The notes below the pieces were generated by a model. That model worked only from the letters and a program-made list of their open reading frames with translations, searched no databases and was not told the DNA's origin. From the NCBI GenBank assembly GCA_036023115.1, contig JAYKKT010000089.1, positions 19,835,001 through 19,899,000 on the forward strand: a DNA stretch of 64,000 nucleotides, read 5' to 3'. This document shows, piece by piece, positions 30,707 to 42,240 of the stretch (position 1 is its first letter; every line of letters begins with the position of its first letter). Made by a program: the position numbers and the translations under genes. This DNA comes from Brasenia schreberi. Taxonomy: Eukaryota > Streptophyta > Magnoliopsida > Nymphaeales > Cabombaceae.

Positions 30707-33577
30707 TTAGACTCGGAATAAGAGGTCTAAATCGTAGGTCTCTTCTAGGGTAGGCTCTAGGGCACCCTTGACCCAGGTGGTCACAGGGGGTGGCTCTGGC
30801 GGTATTTTGGGAGTTTAGCTGATCCCGTATCGGCTTGGGTTGGCCCTAGGAAGGATCGGCTCTAGGAGACCCTAATTTTGTGCCCCTAGACTTTTATAGG
30901 GCGTATAGCCCATGTTCAACAGCATGTTCCACGATTTTTTGTTTTTTGAAAAATTAGAGTATAAATCGTGGTCCTGGAACTTGCTGTCGTCCATATCATG
31001 CACATATGGCTTTTTGTCCAGGGGTTTTGGAAATAAGGGATGTTTGGGTCTTCCTAGAAGGGTCAGGATTGGGAGGGGGCCTGCTTTGGGCGGTCCCCTA
31101 ACGTAGACGACCTTCCTAGGACTTGCTAACACGAGCCTTGGTAGCTCAACCATGGTCTGCCCCAAGTTAGCCTCATGGGCCTGGGAACTCGACAAACAAG
31201 GGGAGTTTATGATCCCCTGAAGTTGAGGGTGATTCTCACCTAGGATCACCACGACTTGGTCCCTGAAAGGGATCTTGACATATCTGTGGAAGGTGGATGG
31301 CACAGCGCACAAGCTGTGTATCCAGGGCCTTCCCAACAACAGGTTATACTGGGGGTGGATGTCTAAGACATGGAACACTCCCATGTGTGTGATCCCTACC
31401 ATTTTCATAGGGAGTTCGATCGATCCTAAGGGTCTAGATGCATTCCCATCGTATCCAGTGATAACGTTGGGACTTGGGTTCACAGAAGTCAAGGTGACTC
31501 CGATTTGATACACCACATGAAGTGGAAGGATGTTGAGCCCTCCTCCCCCTTCGACAAGGCACCTGTCCAGAGAGTGGTTATTCAGAACCACCACGATATG
31601 CAGAGCCTGGTTATGGGACTCGTATGGTCTATCTACATCATCTTCCGAGAAAGTGATGGGCGATTTTGCTCCTATTGACGCCACTTGGTCAGACAGGGAT
31701 TCAGGACTTATGTTCGAACTAACCTTAGCTCTTTCTAGAATTTTCTCTAGCACGAGTCTATGCCTAGGCGAAGTTTGTATTAGCTCTAGGATGGACATGT
31801 GGTTAGGAATCTTTGAAAGATGGTTTTCGAAATCATAAGGGTTTAAAACGATTTTCCCATTGTCTGCCTTCGGCAGAACTCTAGGAATACATGCTTTTGA
31901 GGGGCTAGGCACACTGATCACCTTTTTAGCACTTTGTAGGTGTGGGGGTTAATAGATCCTCCCGGATCTTGTCACTTCCCCCACGACCAACCTAGGGTTC
32001 GCACTTAAACTAGCTCTAATCGTGAGTTTTGGAGCACCTTGGATATTTAAAATTGGTTTAGCTGGGGATTCAGCTCTTGGTGGTCCCTGGATGACTACTT
32101 GGGCGGGCTTCTTGTAAAGTACAAGAGTAGATGCACAAGTGGGTCGACTAGACTCTGACGAATGCATTAGATCTTTTAAAAAGGTGAGGGTACATACCTC
32201 CTTTCCTTTCCCACTGCTACTGGTGTGCTTGGGAAAGGGGTCTTTAAAGATATCTTGAGTTGGCTCAGGTTCCGCAGTGACCTGGAGTCGGCCCTCCACT
32301 ATCAAGTTCTCGATTTTGTTTAAAAGGGAGAAACAACGCTTTGTATCATGGCCTTTGAGCCAATGATACTTACAAAAGCGGTTTAAATATCCTCCTTTGG
32401 AAGTGACTCCCTCGGGGATTTCGGGAAGTTCAATCATGCCCTGGGCAAGTAGGAGGTCTAGGACCTCCGACACAAGTTGCCCTAGCGGAGTGTACTCCCG
32501 TTTTTCAATAGGTTTTTGGAAGTTTCTCTCCCTTTTGTTTTCTAGCTTTTCAAAAATTTTCAAAGTGCTCGCCGGACCTGGATCCACCCGAACATTGGCG
32601 ATTTTATAGGGTTTTGCCCCTTTGTCCATCGTGGGTAGCCAATAAGTGATGGGCTTCTCCAAGCGGGTTTTGGAAATGGCACTTCCTTTCCATAAGTGAT
32701 CGTATATCCCCTTTTTCAAGTTTGTTTAGAAAAGGGATGCTTTTTTTATCAACTTATGGAAAGTTGAGATTTCGAGAAGCGAGAGAAGGGTCTTTAGCTC
32801 ACTTTTAAAATTATCTAGGATGAGCATGACTGCGCATCCTTCGGATATTGGCTCTCGCACTTGCCCTAAAAGGGACCTCCATCGAACAATGAAAGCATGC
32901 ATGTCTTCGTTCATGCATTGCTTTGTATCCCTTAAAGTGTTTAAAGTCGGCGTGACTTCTACGTTATGTGCAAATCTTTGCATAAAGCAGTTCTCTAACT
33001 CTTCAAAAGTAGCGAACTGGCTTAAATCGTAGGAAGCCAGCCATTTGGCAGTTGTGCCTTTAAGGGATAGAGGGAACCAATACACCCATTTCATCGAGTC
33101 CTTTTTCTTCTTATGGGCTCGACGCGAGAAAAGTTACAAGTGGGACCTAGGGTCTCCCATGCCATCATACCGATGGAAGTTCGGTATTTCATCGTCACTG
33201 TCTGTTTCATAATCCATGGGTAGGAAATCAGACAGGGCGTAACTCCTTTTCTCTTTATTTTGCCCTTTCAGCAGCTGCTGTAGGGCTTTACGGTCCTTTT
33301 GTGTGAAGGACTCGTGGTATTGGTTGTCTTCCATTACGGAGGCCTCTTTATGTTTGCGAGTTTTTTCAGTTTTTTTCTTGGCCCTTTGTTCACCATTCGA
33401 TAAACATGAATCGCCTGCCTCAGCCTCTTGGCTGAGAGCATCGATTTTGGCCTCGAACTCCCTTCTCAAGTCTTCTATCTCTTCTAGCTTGATTTTATTT
33501 TTCAAAACCCTTCTAGAGTGAGAACTTGATGCGCATGAGCCTTGGCTCGACACTTCACTTGGGTTGGATTTTGACAT
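30707..33577 (-). pseudogene. gag-pro: gag-PR of element E
   Basis: One reading frame with four stops (33134, 32726, 31949, 30872) before its natural end at 30707. Start at 33577 (MSKSNPSEVSS) chosen because the gag of I begins at the same point; an earlier in-frame Met lies at 33625. Order: a coiled-coil-like charged region (IEDLRREFEAKIDAL), retrotransposon gag domain (SLKGTTAKWLASYDLSQFAT, 33094-32726), a zinc knuckle C-x2-H-x4-H-x4-C (CKYHWLKGHDTKRC, about 32333-32374), protease (CLVEGGGGLNIL and YNLLLGRPW), and a G-patch-like tail (LLNMGYTPYKSLGAQ). The protease catalytic Asp is Glu here (31550-31552) but Asp in L. Two stops match CAA or CAG in L, that is, C-to-T changes. Confidence 0.9.
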
Positions 33578-33697
33578 GCTTTCAAGCTTTTCAAAATTTC
33601 GTATGTATGAAGTACAATAAAGCAAGAGTTAAAAATAACACCTTTTGGAAAATATTTTCGCAAGGTTCCTAAGATAACTCGATTTAAAAAGACTCAC

Positions 33698-33715
33698 GTC
33701 CCACTAGGCATGCCA
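33698..33715 (-). other. Primer-binding site of element E
   Basis: TGGCATGCCTAGTGGGAC, three to five bases inside the LTR end on the minus strand (GGATT spacer). It begins with TGG as expected for pairing to a tRNA 3' CCA. The primer tRNA is not assigned from sequence alone; Ogre elements are reported to use tRNA-Arg. Confidence 0.7.
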
Positions 33716-33720
33716 AATCC

Positions 33721-36700
33721 TGTAGACGCAGAAAGTTCCTGCTTCTGGTTCTTAGGCCTGAAGCGAATCTTTTCGTGTGTCTAAGTCTTTTTTTAAGCAA
33801 AAGGGCATGCCAGCTAGCTTACTTAAGCTAGCAAAGAGATATTTTAAAATCTGACTCCTAACGTGGCGACTGTGAGCAAGCAAGCTCTTTTCGTCGCAGA
33901 CTTCTTGCACCGATGCGCAAGGGTCAGTCTGTATGCTTAGAAAATCGAGTTTTTAGACATGATAACCTAGGAAAATGTTTGAGGTGTTCGATTTGGGCTG
34001 ATTTGTATGGTTTTCAAGTTTTATTTCACGTGGATTTGCACGTGCCTATGTCTTTCTTTTTATCCCTTTTTGGGCCAACTAGGCGTGTGTATGCACACGT
34101 GACCTAAGTGGGGCGATTTTGAGCGGGAGTGTGGGGTTTGCTTTGATGCAATATGCGTCCTAACTCGTGGTATGGCGTATATGCAATGCAAACTCATGCA
34201 ACTCCAAAGGAAAAACCCGAATTGAAAGACAATGCGAAAGGGAAATGACTTAATGTAAATTGCAAAAGGAAAATTGCAAAAGGGAAATATGGCTATATCT
34301 TAAGAGCGGAAAGGCTCAATTGTGCAAGTGTGTGCCGTGTATATATGTAAAGACTACACACACTGCTGAACCTTAAAACCCAAATCTTAAAGACATAGCC
34401 GAAAGGGAAATACTTATAATATATATGGGCCTGAAGGTCGCCGACGTGTGCGTGGGTGTTATGTGTATATTGAAAGACAACTCACATGACTTAAATGAAA
34501 CCCAAATATAATTGCAATATGGCCTTAACTAAGGTCTTGGGAGTAAGAGCGAAAGCTCAATGTGTGTGAGTGTAGGATTGAAGTACTACGCACACGACAT
34601 GAAATTAAACCCAAATATAAATTGCAATAGGCCTTAACTAAGGTCTTGGGAGTAAGAGCAAAAGCTCAATATGTGTGAGTGTAGAATTGAAGTACTACGC
34701 ACACGACATGAAATTAAACCCAAGGGAAATAATAGCACGGCCCTTACTAGGGTCTTACAAATAAGAGTGAAAGCTCAATGTGTGTGAGTGCGAGAATTGA
34801 AAGACAACACACACAACTTAAGCAAAACCCCACGCAACCTAAATTATATAAATAATCTATATCTTAAGGGCTGATTAGGCCCATGTGTGTTCAAAATCGT
34901 GCACAACTAAGAGCGAGATAAGTTCAAGTGCACATGTGTGTGGGTGTGCCAAGCCACGTTATTACAAGCAGGGGGAGACAATGCTCCGTTATTATAACCC
35001 CGTATCAAATTTAATTGAGCTTAAGCAAGTCTATAAACAAGGACCGAGTTAGGCACTTACATATAGCTGGTTCGGAGGTGACTTGCTTGAGCTTGGGCTT
35101 GAGCGTCGCCTTGGGCTACAAGAGGGAGCTCCTCGGAAGGGCACGGCAAAGGAGGGTGCTGGCCGGGTGACAAGGGAGCGGATGTGGCGCCTTGGCGCTA
35201 GCCAGGTGATGGAAGGAGGGGTGTTGCTGTGGCGTCTTGGGCTGGGGTAGTTAAGGGGTACTTAGGAAAGAAAGGGGAGCTAGCTAGGGTGTTGGCTAAG
35301 GGCTGGTTTAAGGGAAGAGGTAAGGTTAAGGGTGACTAACTAGGGGCTGTCTAGGGGAGAGGTAAGGTGGCGGGTGTGATAAGGTGCAGTCGGTTGTGGC
35401 TGGCCGACTAGTGGCAGGTAGTTAGGTGGTGGTCGGCTGGATGTAGTGGAGGTTAGGCTAGGGAAGGGTGGCGTGAGATGGCTGAGAGTGGAGGGGGAGT
35501 GAAGAAAGGGTAGTGTTAGGATAGGGTACTAACCGGAGAGGAAGGGGAAGGTGGCGGGTGTCCAAGGGAGGCAGCCGCGTGGAAGGAGTGGAGCTGGCCG
35601 GAGGTCCAAGGTGGAGCAGGTGAGAGAGGAGAGCAAGGGATGAGAGAGGAGAGGAAGGGCTCGGCTGGCCCAAGGTGGAGCTGAAAAATCTGAAAAACCC
35701 GCCCACTGGGGGAGGTTTATAGGATTTTAAGAGGGTCGGTTGGGCTGGTTTTGGGGGGGTGGTTTAGTGGTTAGGTGGTGGTGGTTTAGGAATAAGGTGG
35801 GCTAGATATTTAGGGGGGGGCAGATATTTAGGTTAGGTGGTTTTAGGGATATGGTTTAGCTAGGTGGGTTCGTTTTAGGGTGAGGTTTAGTGAGGTGGGT
35901 TAGGTGTTTAGGCTAGGATTAGGCTATGCTTAGGGGAGGATTAGGGAAGTGGGTTAGGTGATTAGGTTGGGATTAGGCTGGGATTAGGGAAGTAGGTTAG
36001 GTGATTAGGTTGGGATTAGGCCGAGATTAGGGCAAAATGGCTAGGATTAGGAGTTTTGGCTTAGGATTTTGTTAGGAGCATCCCTTTGCATAGCCCATGG
36101 ACTTCATTGCATCATGTTGGTGCAGCCCTAGGTTAGGTGTAGGTTCATACAAGCTTAAACCCACACTAATTAGGCTAACCCACATGATTAACCCAAAACT
36201 TGACACACAAGTCAAGCTTAATACATTTCCCTCACATGTAATCCTCCCCATTCTCTCTCATGCCCAAGATCCCACGTGAATTTCAAGTGGGCCCCATCTC
36301 CATTTATGAGAAGGTGATGTGGGTCATGGATGTGGATATTAGATTGGATCTTTGGATCCAAATCCAAATCTACATATACGTTTGGATTGGGATTTGGATA
36401 TATATAGTCCAGATCCAATCCAAAACTGAATTCTGACTCCTTCAGGGTATGTTTGAAACGAACGGTTTATGCGGGGCCTGACAGCATCAGTACTCCGTCT
36501 TACGTTGGGTCTTCGCCAACATGGTCGTCCGCTTCTGTTTTCACCTTCCGGAGATGATTTCAAATGATTTGTTGATAATAGGGGCTTGGATGTTCGAGAT
36601 TCTGGGGATGAATCTAACACGAGAGTTGCTGTGCCGGGCTCGACATGTGCTCCGGTTCTGGGCTCTCTTTTGCTCTTTTGGTCCTACTTTCATCAGGCCA

Positions 36701-36900
36701 AGTCACTTTATGGGGTTTTAAAACGTATTTTAAAAGGTTTTAAAACTATATTATACATATTTTAAAACATATAAGGTTTGAACATATGTACAGGGTTTGC
36801 ATGGAAGACTCCTGGGTTTCCATACTCAAAATAGCCCTTTGGAGCTGCTTTTACAAAACAAGGTTATTTGAGAAGTTTATGGGATTTCGGGGTGTTTACA
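33721..36900 (-). mobile_element. 5' LTR of element E (3180 bp)
   Basis: Bounded by TGTAGACGC (33721) and GTGTTTACA (36900). Read on the minus strand: U3 with inverted repeats, a short ORF relic (36620-36218), a CTTGAC...GTCAAG hairpin, telomere-like block (about 35860-36060), TATA (about 35715-35722) and GC hairpin, a shorter leader, about five U5 repeats (34300-34830), the PBS-like GGCATGCC in U5 near 33807, and the LTR end. U3 repeats are more diverged than in A, C and L, suggesting an intermediate age. Confidence 0.9.
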
Positions 36901-38323
36901 ACCTTCCCTTGTCACGCCCATCCAAGGAGCTCCCTCTTGCAGCCCAAGGCGACTCACCAGCCCAAGCGCAAGCAAGTCACACCCGGACCAGCTATACATA
37001 AGTGCCTAACTCGGTCTTTGTTATAGACTTGCTTAAGCTTAATTAAATTTGATACGGGGTTGTAATAATGGAGCGTTGTCTCCCCCCGCTTGTAATAACT
37101 TGATTTGGCACACCCACACACACGTGCACTTGAGCCTATTCCACTCTTAGCTGCACATGATTTTGACACACACATGGGCCTAATCAGCCCTTAAGATATA
37201 GCTATACGTATATAATTTAAGTTGCGTGGGTTTCCTTTAAGTTGTGTGTGTTGTCTTTCAATTTTCACACTCACACACATTGAGCTTTCGCTCTTATTTT
37301 CAAGACCCTAGTAAGGGTCGTGTTACAATTTCCCTTGGGTGTTTAAATTCATGTCGTGTGCGTAGTACTTCAATTCTACACTCACACACATTGAGCTTTC
37401 GCTCTTACTCCCAAGACCTTAGTCAAGGCCTATTGCAATTATATTTGGGTTTCATTTATGTCGTGTGCGTAGTACTTCAATTCTACACTCACACACATTG
37501 AGCTTTCGCTCTTACTCCCAAGACCTTAGTTAAGGCCATATTGCAATTATATTTGGCTTTCATTTAAGTCGTGTGAGTTGTCTTTCAATATACACACAAC
37601 ACCCACGCACACGTCGGTGACCTTCAGGCCCATATATATTATAAGTATTTCCCTTTCAGCTATGTCTTTAAGATTTGGGTTTTAAGGTTCAGCAGTGTGC
37701 GTAGTCTTTACATATATACACGGCACACACTTGCACAATTGAGCCTTTCCGCTCTTAAGATATAGCCATATTTCCCTTTTGCAATTTACATTAAGTCATT
37801 TCCCTTTCGCATTGTCTTTCAACTCGGGTTTTCCCTTTGGAGTTGCGTGAGTTTGCATTGCATATACGCCACACCACGAGTTAGGATGTATATTGCATCA
37901 AAGCAAACCCCACACTCCCGCTCAAAATCGTCCCACTTAGGTCACGTGTGCATACACATGCCTAGTTGGCCCAAAAAGGGATAAAAAGAAAGACATAAGA
38001 ACGTGCAAATTCACGTGAAATAAAACTTGAAAACCATACAAATCAGCCCAAATCGAACACCTCAAACATTTTCCTAGGTTATCATGTCTAAAAACTCGAT
38101 TTTCTAAGCGTACAGAATGACCCTTGTGCATCGATGCAAGAAGGTCTGCGACGAAAAGAGCTTGCTTGCTCACAGTCACCATGATAGGAGTCAGATTTCA
38201 AAATATCTCTTCGCTAGCTTAAGCAAGCTAGCAGGCAGGCCCTTTTGCTTAAATAGGACTTAGACACACGAAAATATTTGCTTCAGGCCTAAGAACCAGA
38301 GGCGGGGATTTTCGGTGTCTACA
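36901..38323 (+). mobile_element. LTR H, right part
   Basis: Plus-strand LTR piece that starts in the leader (CCTTCCCTTGTCACGCCC) and has the GTGCCTAACTCGG motif near 37002, five U5 repeats (37230-37760), both stem-loops, and the end CGGTGTCTACA. On the left it is interrupted by element E; on the right it ends in the gag of element I. The U5 repeat at 37304 has the most complete mini-hairpin, GACCCT-AGTA-AGGGTC. Confidence 0.85.
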
Positions 38324-38698
38324 ATCGTCACTGTCTATTTCATAGTCCACAGGCAAGAAATCAAATAGGGCGTAGCTTCTTTTCTCTTTATTTTGCCCTC
38401 TCAACAGTTGCTGTAGGGCTTTATGGTCCTTGTGTGTGAAGGACTCGTGGTATTAGTTACCTTCCAACGCGGAAGTCTCCTTGTGTTTGCGAGGTTTTTC
38501 AAATTTCTTCTTGGCCTTTGGTTCGCCATTGGATGAACATGAATTGCCTGCTTCAGACTCTTGGCCAAGAGCGGCGATTTTGGCCTCGAAGTCCCTTCTC
38601 AAATCTTCAATCTCTTCTTTTTTCGAAAACCTTCGAGATTGAGAATTTGATGCGCAGGAGCCACGGCTAGATACCTCTTAGGAACCTAGACTTGACAT
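38324..38698 (-). pseudogene. gag: gag N-terminus of element I, truncated
   Basis: Read from 38698 on the minus strand in a single frame with two stops: MSSLGS*EVSSRGSCAS, a charged helical stretch (EEIEDLRRDFEAKIAALGQE), a Lys-rich segment (KAKKKFEKPRKHKET), then a stop and YHESFTHKDHKALQQLL up to DYEIDSDD. Matches the start of gag in E residue for residue over most of its length. LTR H inserted at 38323 removes the rest from view. Between the ATG and the PBS is a 120-base leader. Confidence 0.85.
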
Positions 38699-38818
38699 GC
38701 TTCAATATACTTTTCAAAACAAATCCTAAGTATGAAAATGTAAACAAGCAAAGTTAAAAACACTTTAGAAAAATTTTCATGAGGTTTTTCTACATGAGAT
38801 GACTCTGCACAAGGCCCA

Positions 38819-38837
38819 GGCCCCACCGGGCGTGCCA
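38819..38837 (-). other. Primer-binding site of element I
   Basis: TGGCACGCCCGGTGGGGCC, four bases after the LTR end on the minus strand. Differs from the E site by CAT to CAC and CTAG to CCGG. The first ten bases, TGGCACGCCC, also occur in U5 of the same LTR near 38926-38936. Confidence 0.7.
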
Positions 38838-38841
38838 AACC

Positions 38842-39252
38842 TGTAGACACGGGAAATCCTCACTTCTGGTTCTTAGGTCTGAAGTGAACCTTTTCGTGTG
38901 TCTAAGTCATATTTTAGCAAAAGGGCGTGCCAGCTAGCTTGCTTAAGCTAGCGAAGAAAGTTTTTGAAATTTGACTTCTATCGGGGCGACTGTGAGCAAG
39001 TGAGCTCTTTTCGTTGCAGACCTTCTTGCACCGATGCGCAAGGTAGGATTTGCACGTTCGATTGCAAGTTTTATTACACATGGGATTTGCACGTGCCTAT
39101 GTCTTTCTTTTTATGCTTTTTAGGGCCAACTAGGTGTGTGCACAAGTGACCTAAGTTGGGTGATTTTTGCACGGGAGTGTGAGGTTTGCTTTGATGCAAT
39201 ATGCGTCCTAACTCGTGGTATGGCGTATATGCAATGCAAACTCACGCAACTC
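38842..39252 (-). mobile_element. 5' LTR of element I, U5 end piece
   Basis: Begins TGTAGACACGGG and contains the U5 stem-loops up to GCAAACTCACGCAACTC, where solo LTR J interrupts it. The rest of this LTR is at 42241-44924. Confidence 0.88.
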
Positions 39253-39647
39253 TGTAAACACCCCAAATCTTCTATATTTCAAAAACTCTCAAAACACCAA
39301 AAAGCTCGTTTGAGCCAAAACGACGACCTGTTTTGAAATGTGAAAACAGGTATAGAAGGCAAAAGAAGACCCTAGGCCCGAAGAGGATTCAAGCCTAGAG
39401 CTTCAGAAGCCACTCCCTGATAAAAAAACAAAAGAAAGTAGAGCCCATTTGATTAAAAGCTCAACGGAGTCCAGAACGGCGAGACGGAGCCCGAACGACA
39501 AAGTTGGGGAAAACCCAGCACCAGACGGAGCGCTGATGAAGCCAGTGCCCGCACAGATCGTTCGCCTCGAGAAGCCAAGAAGGACTGTCCGAAAAAATTT
39601 TGATTTGGATCTGGACCATATATATCTAGATCCAAATCCATGTAATG

Positions 39648-39852
39648 AATAGTGTTTGGATTTGGGCCAATCCAAATAGTGTTTGGGTCGATCCAAATAG
39701 TGTTTGGATTTGGATTGAATCCAAATAGTGTTTGGATTGGATCGGATCTGGACCAAAATATCCAGGTCCATATCCATAAAAATGTTGGGTTTGGGTCGGA
39801 TACGGATCTCAAAATATCCGAGATCCAATATCCAGATCCAAATAGTGTTTGG
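39648..39852 (+). repeat. AATAGTGTTTGG repeats in U3 of LTR J
   Basis: Five copies at 39648, 39675, 39696, 39724 and 39841, set within TTGGAT/ATCCAA inverted-repeat sequence. This expansion is not seen in LTR D or in the A/C type. Confidence 0.8.
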
Positions 39853-40362
39853 ATTTGGGTATGGATCCAAACCCCAAACCCAAACCCAAATCCAAGACCC
39901 ACCTCAAATCTCTATAAATAGAGGTGAGGGGGTCCATGTAAAGGGTTCATGCAAATATTTGGGAGGAGAGAGGGAATGATAGACCTAGCCATGTGGGCTC
40001 ATTGGGTGAGGTGGGTTCAAGCCATGTGGGCTAAGTGGGTCTAGACCAAGGGGCTGCAACCAAGGTGGGCTGGACCAAGTGGCTGCAACCGTGGAGACGT
40101 GGGCTCAAGCCATGAAGGATCGGCTCCAAGAGGTAAGCCTAACCTAACCTAGCCATTCTCTCTACACCCCTCTAAACCTAACCCCAACCTAGCCTAGGTT
40201 CGAACCTACCTAACCCCAACTGAACCTAACCCTAACTAAACCTAGCCCTAACCCAACCTAGGTTCGACCAAACCTAACCCTAGACTTGAACCAACCTAAA
40301 CCTAACCGGACCGCGCCTGCCGTGCGCCCCGCGCCCTGTCCGCGCACCCTGATGCTGTCCGC

Positions 40363-40575
40363 GCGCCCTGACGCTATCCCGCGCCCTGACGCCATCCCGC
40401 GCCCTGACGCCATCCCGCGCCCTGACGCCATCCCGCGCCCTGACGCCCTCCTAGCGCCAGACGCCCGCCAGCGCGCAGCGCCCAGCGCCAGGCGTCCGAT
40501 TGCTGCGCCCTGACGCCCTCCTAGCGCCAGACGCCCGCCAGCGCCCAGCGCCCAGCGCCAGGCGCCCGATTGCTG
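40363..40575 (+). repeat. GC-rich minisatellites in the leader of LTR J
   Basis: An 18-bp unit GCGCCCTGACGCCATCCC repeats about 4.7 times (40363-40447), followed by a 70-bp unit present twice (from 40435 and from 40505), full of AGCGCC and CGCCAG. It is far richer in G+C and CpG than anything else in the window and lies where LTR D carries the GGCCGAGC hairpin array. Confidence 0.88.
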
Positions 40576-42240
40576 CGCCCGACGCCTTCCTGCCGACCTA
40601 ACCTGCACCCTGGCCGTGACCTGCACCCTAGGACAGACCCTAGGACAGACCCTACACAGCCCCCGTCTTGACCGAACCTTAGTTCCCCTAAGACCCTAAC
40701 CGTGCCCCATAGAACCTCCCTCAAAGCCCCCTAGGATAACCCCCTCTTGGCTGCCCAAGGTGAACCGTGAGCCCACGTGCAAGCAAGTTGAACATGGACC
40801 GGCTATTTGTAAGTGTCTAAACTTGGTCTATTACATTAACTTGCTTTATATTCAATTAAATTTTGATACGGGGTTGTAGTAAAGGAGCTTTGTCTCCTCC
40901 CGATTGTAATAACGTGGTTTGACACACCCACACACACGCGCACTTGAGCCTTTCCGCTCTTAGTCGTACACTTCTTGCACACACACGGGCCTAACAAGCC
41001 CTTAATATATAGTTATATTTATATATTTTAAGTCAAGGAGGTTTTTAATTAAGTCGTGTGTGTTGTCTTTCCATTTTCCACACGCACACACATTGAGCCT
41101 TCGCTCTTACTCCCAAGACCTTAGTAAAGGCCTTATTGCAGTTATATTTGGGTTTCATTTATGTCGTGTGCGTAGTACTTCAATTCTACACTCACACACA
41201 TTGAGCTTTCGCTCTTACTCCCAAGACCTTAGTCAAGGCATACTGCAATTTATATTTGGGTTTCATTTCATGTCGTGTGTGTAATTCTTTCAATTCAAGC
41301 ACGCACACACATTGAGCCTTCGCTCTTATTTACAAGACCCAAGTAAGGGCCCCTACATATACTCTATATAAAGTATTTCTTTCGGCTACGTCTTTAAGAT
41401 TCGGGTTTTAAGGTTCAAGTCGTGTGCGTTGTCTTTCAATATATACACGACACACACTTACACAATCGAGCCTTTCCGCTCTTAAGATATAGCCATATTT
41501 CCCCTTCGGCTATTTACTTTACAAGTCATTTCCCTTCGGCTATTTACTTTACAAGTCATTTCCCTTCGGTTATTTCCCTTCGGCAATTTCCCTTTGGCAT
41601 TGTCTTTTAAATTCGGGTTTTCCCTTTGGAGTAGCGTGAGTTTGCATTGCATCTACGCCATACCACGAGGTAGGACGCATATTGTATCGAAGCAAGCCCC
41701 GTACTCCCGCTCAAATTCGCCCCATGTAGTGGAGTGTTCATAACACACACCTAGGTGGCCCATAAAGGGATAAAAAGAAAGACTTAGGCACGTGCAAATC
41801 CACGTGATCTAAAATCTGAAAATCGTACAAACCCGAATCAAATCGTGCAAGACTTAGGCTATTTCGATGCACGCCCATCGTGCCTAAGTAGATTAAAATT
41901 TGAAAGACTTAGGGTCGTCCAACCCTTACAAAGTCAAAATCGCCCAAATGCATGGTTTTCAAAAGGTTTTAAAACACTTCTTCATTTAAAATATTTTGAG
42001 TTAAACTTGTTTCAAAACGAAGTCTCTAAGCGTACAGACTGACCCTTGCGCATCGGTGCAAGAAGGTCTGCGACGTAAAAATCCCGCTTGCCTACAATCG
42101 CCTTTCAAAAGTCAGATTGTCTTCAAAACATACTTTGCTAGTTAAAGTAAACTAGCTGGCACGCCCATAAAGCGAAGTAGATTGCGAAAAGGTTCACTTC
42201 AGGCCTAAGAACCCGTAAGTGAAAATTTTCGGTGTCTACA

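Larger units (their letters stand above)
29035..36900 (-). mobile_element. Element E: 5' part of a Tat-type retrotransposon
   Basis: Minus-strand element read from right to left: 5' LTR (36900-33721), PBS (33715-33698), gag-PR (33577-30707), and pol (30681-29035) cut in the RNase H region by element D. The rest (aRNH, integrase, 3' LTR) would lie to the left of D, outside the window. The 5' LTR itself abuts the middle of LTR H at 36901. Confidence 0.87.
39253..42240 (+). mobile_element. Solo LTR J (2988 bp, D subtype) with perfect TSD AACTC
   Basis: TGTAAACACCCCAAATCTTC to CGGTGTCTACA, flanked by AACTC at 39248-39252 and 42241-42245. No internal sequence, so a solo LTR. Shares its first third with LTR D. 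Contains an AATAGTGTTTGG repeat in U3, TATAAATA (39913-39920), telomere-like CCTAACCC runs (40137-40310), a donor-like AG|GTAAGC (40133), GC-rich minisatellites (40363-40575), four U5 repeats (41055-41480), and both stem-loops (second at 42137-42156 with altered arms). Frames in the GC-rich part are repeat artefacts. Confidence 0.93.

Noticed and set aside
39403..39921. WIQIQ/NPNPN/DLDLD repeat proteins in several LTRs
   Set aside because: Direct translation of TTGGAT/ATCCAA inverted repeats; every frame gives a similar low-complexity peptide.
40258..40626. Alanine/arginine-rich ORFs on both strands
   Set aside because: They are produced by the 18-bp and 70-bp GC-rich minisatellites, open on several frames at once.
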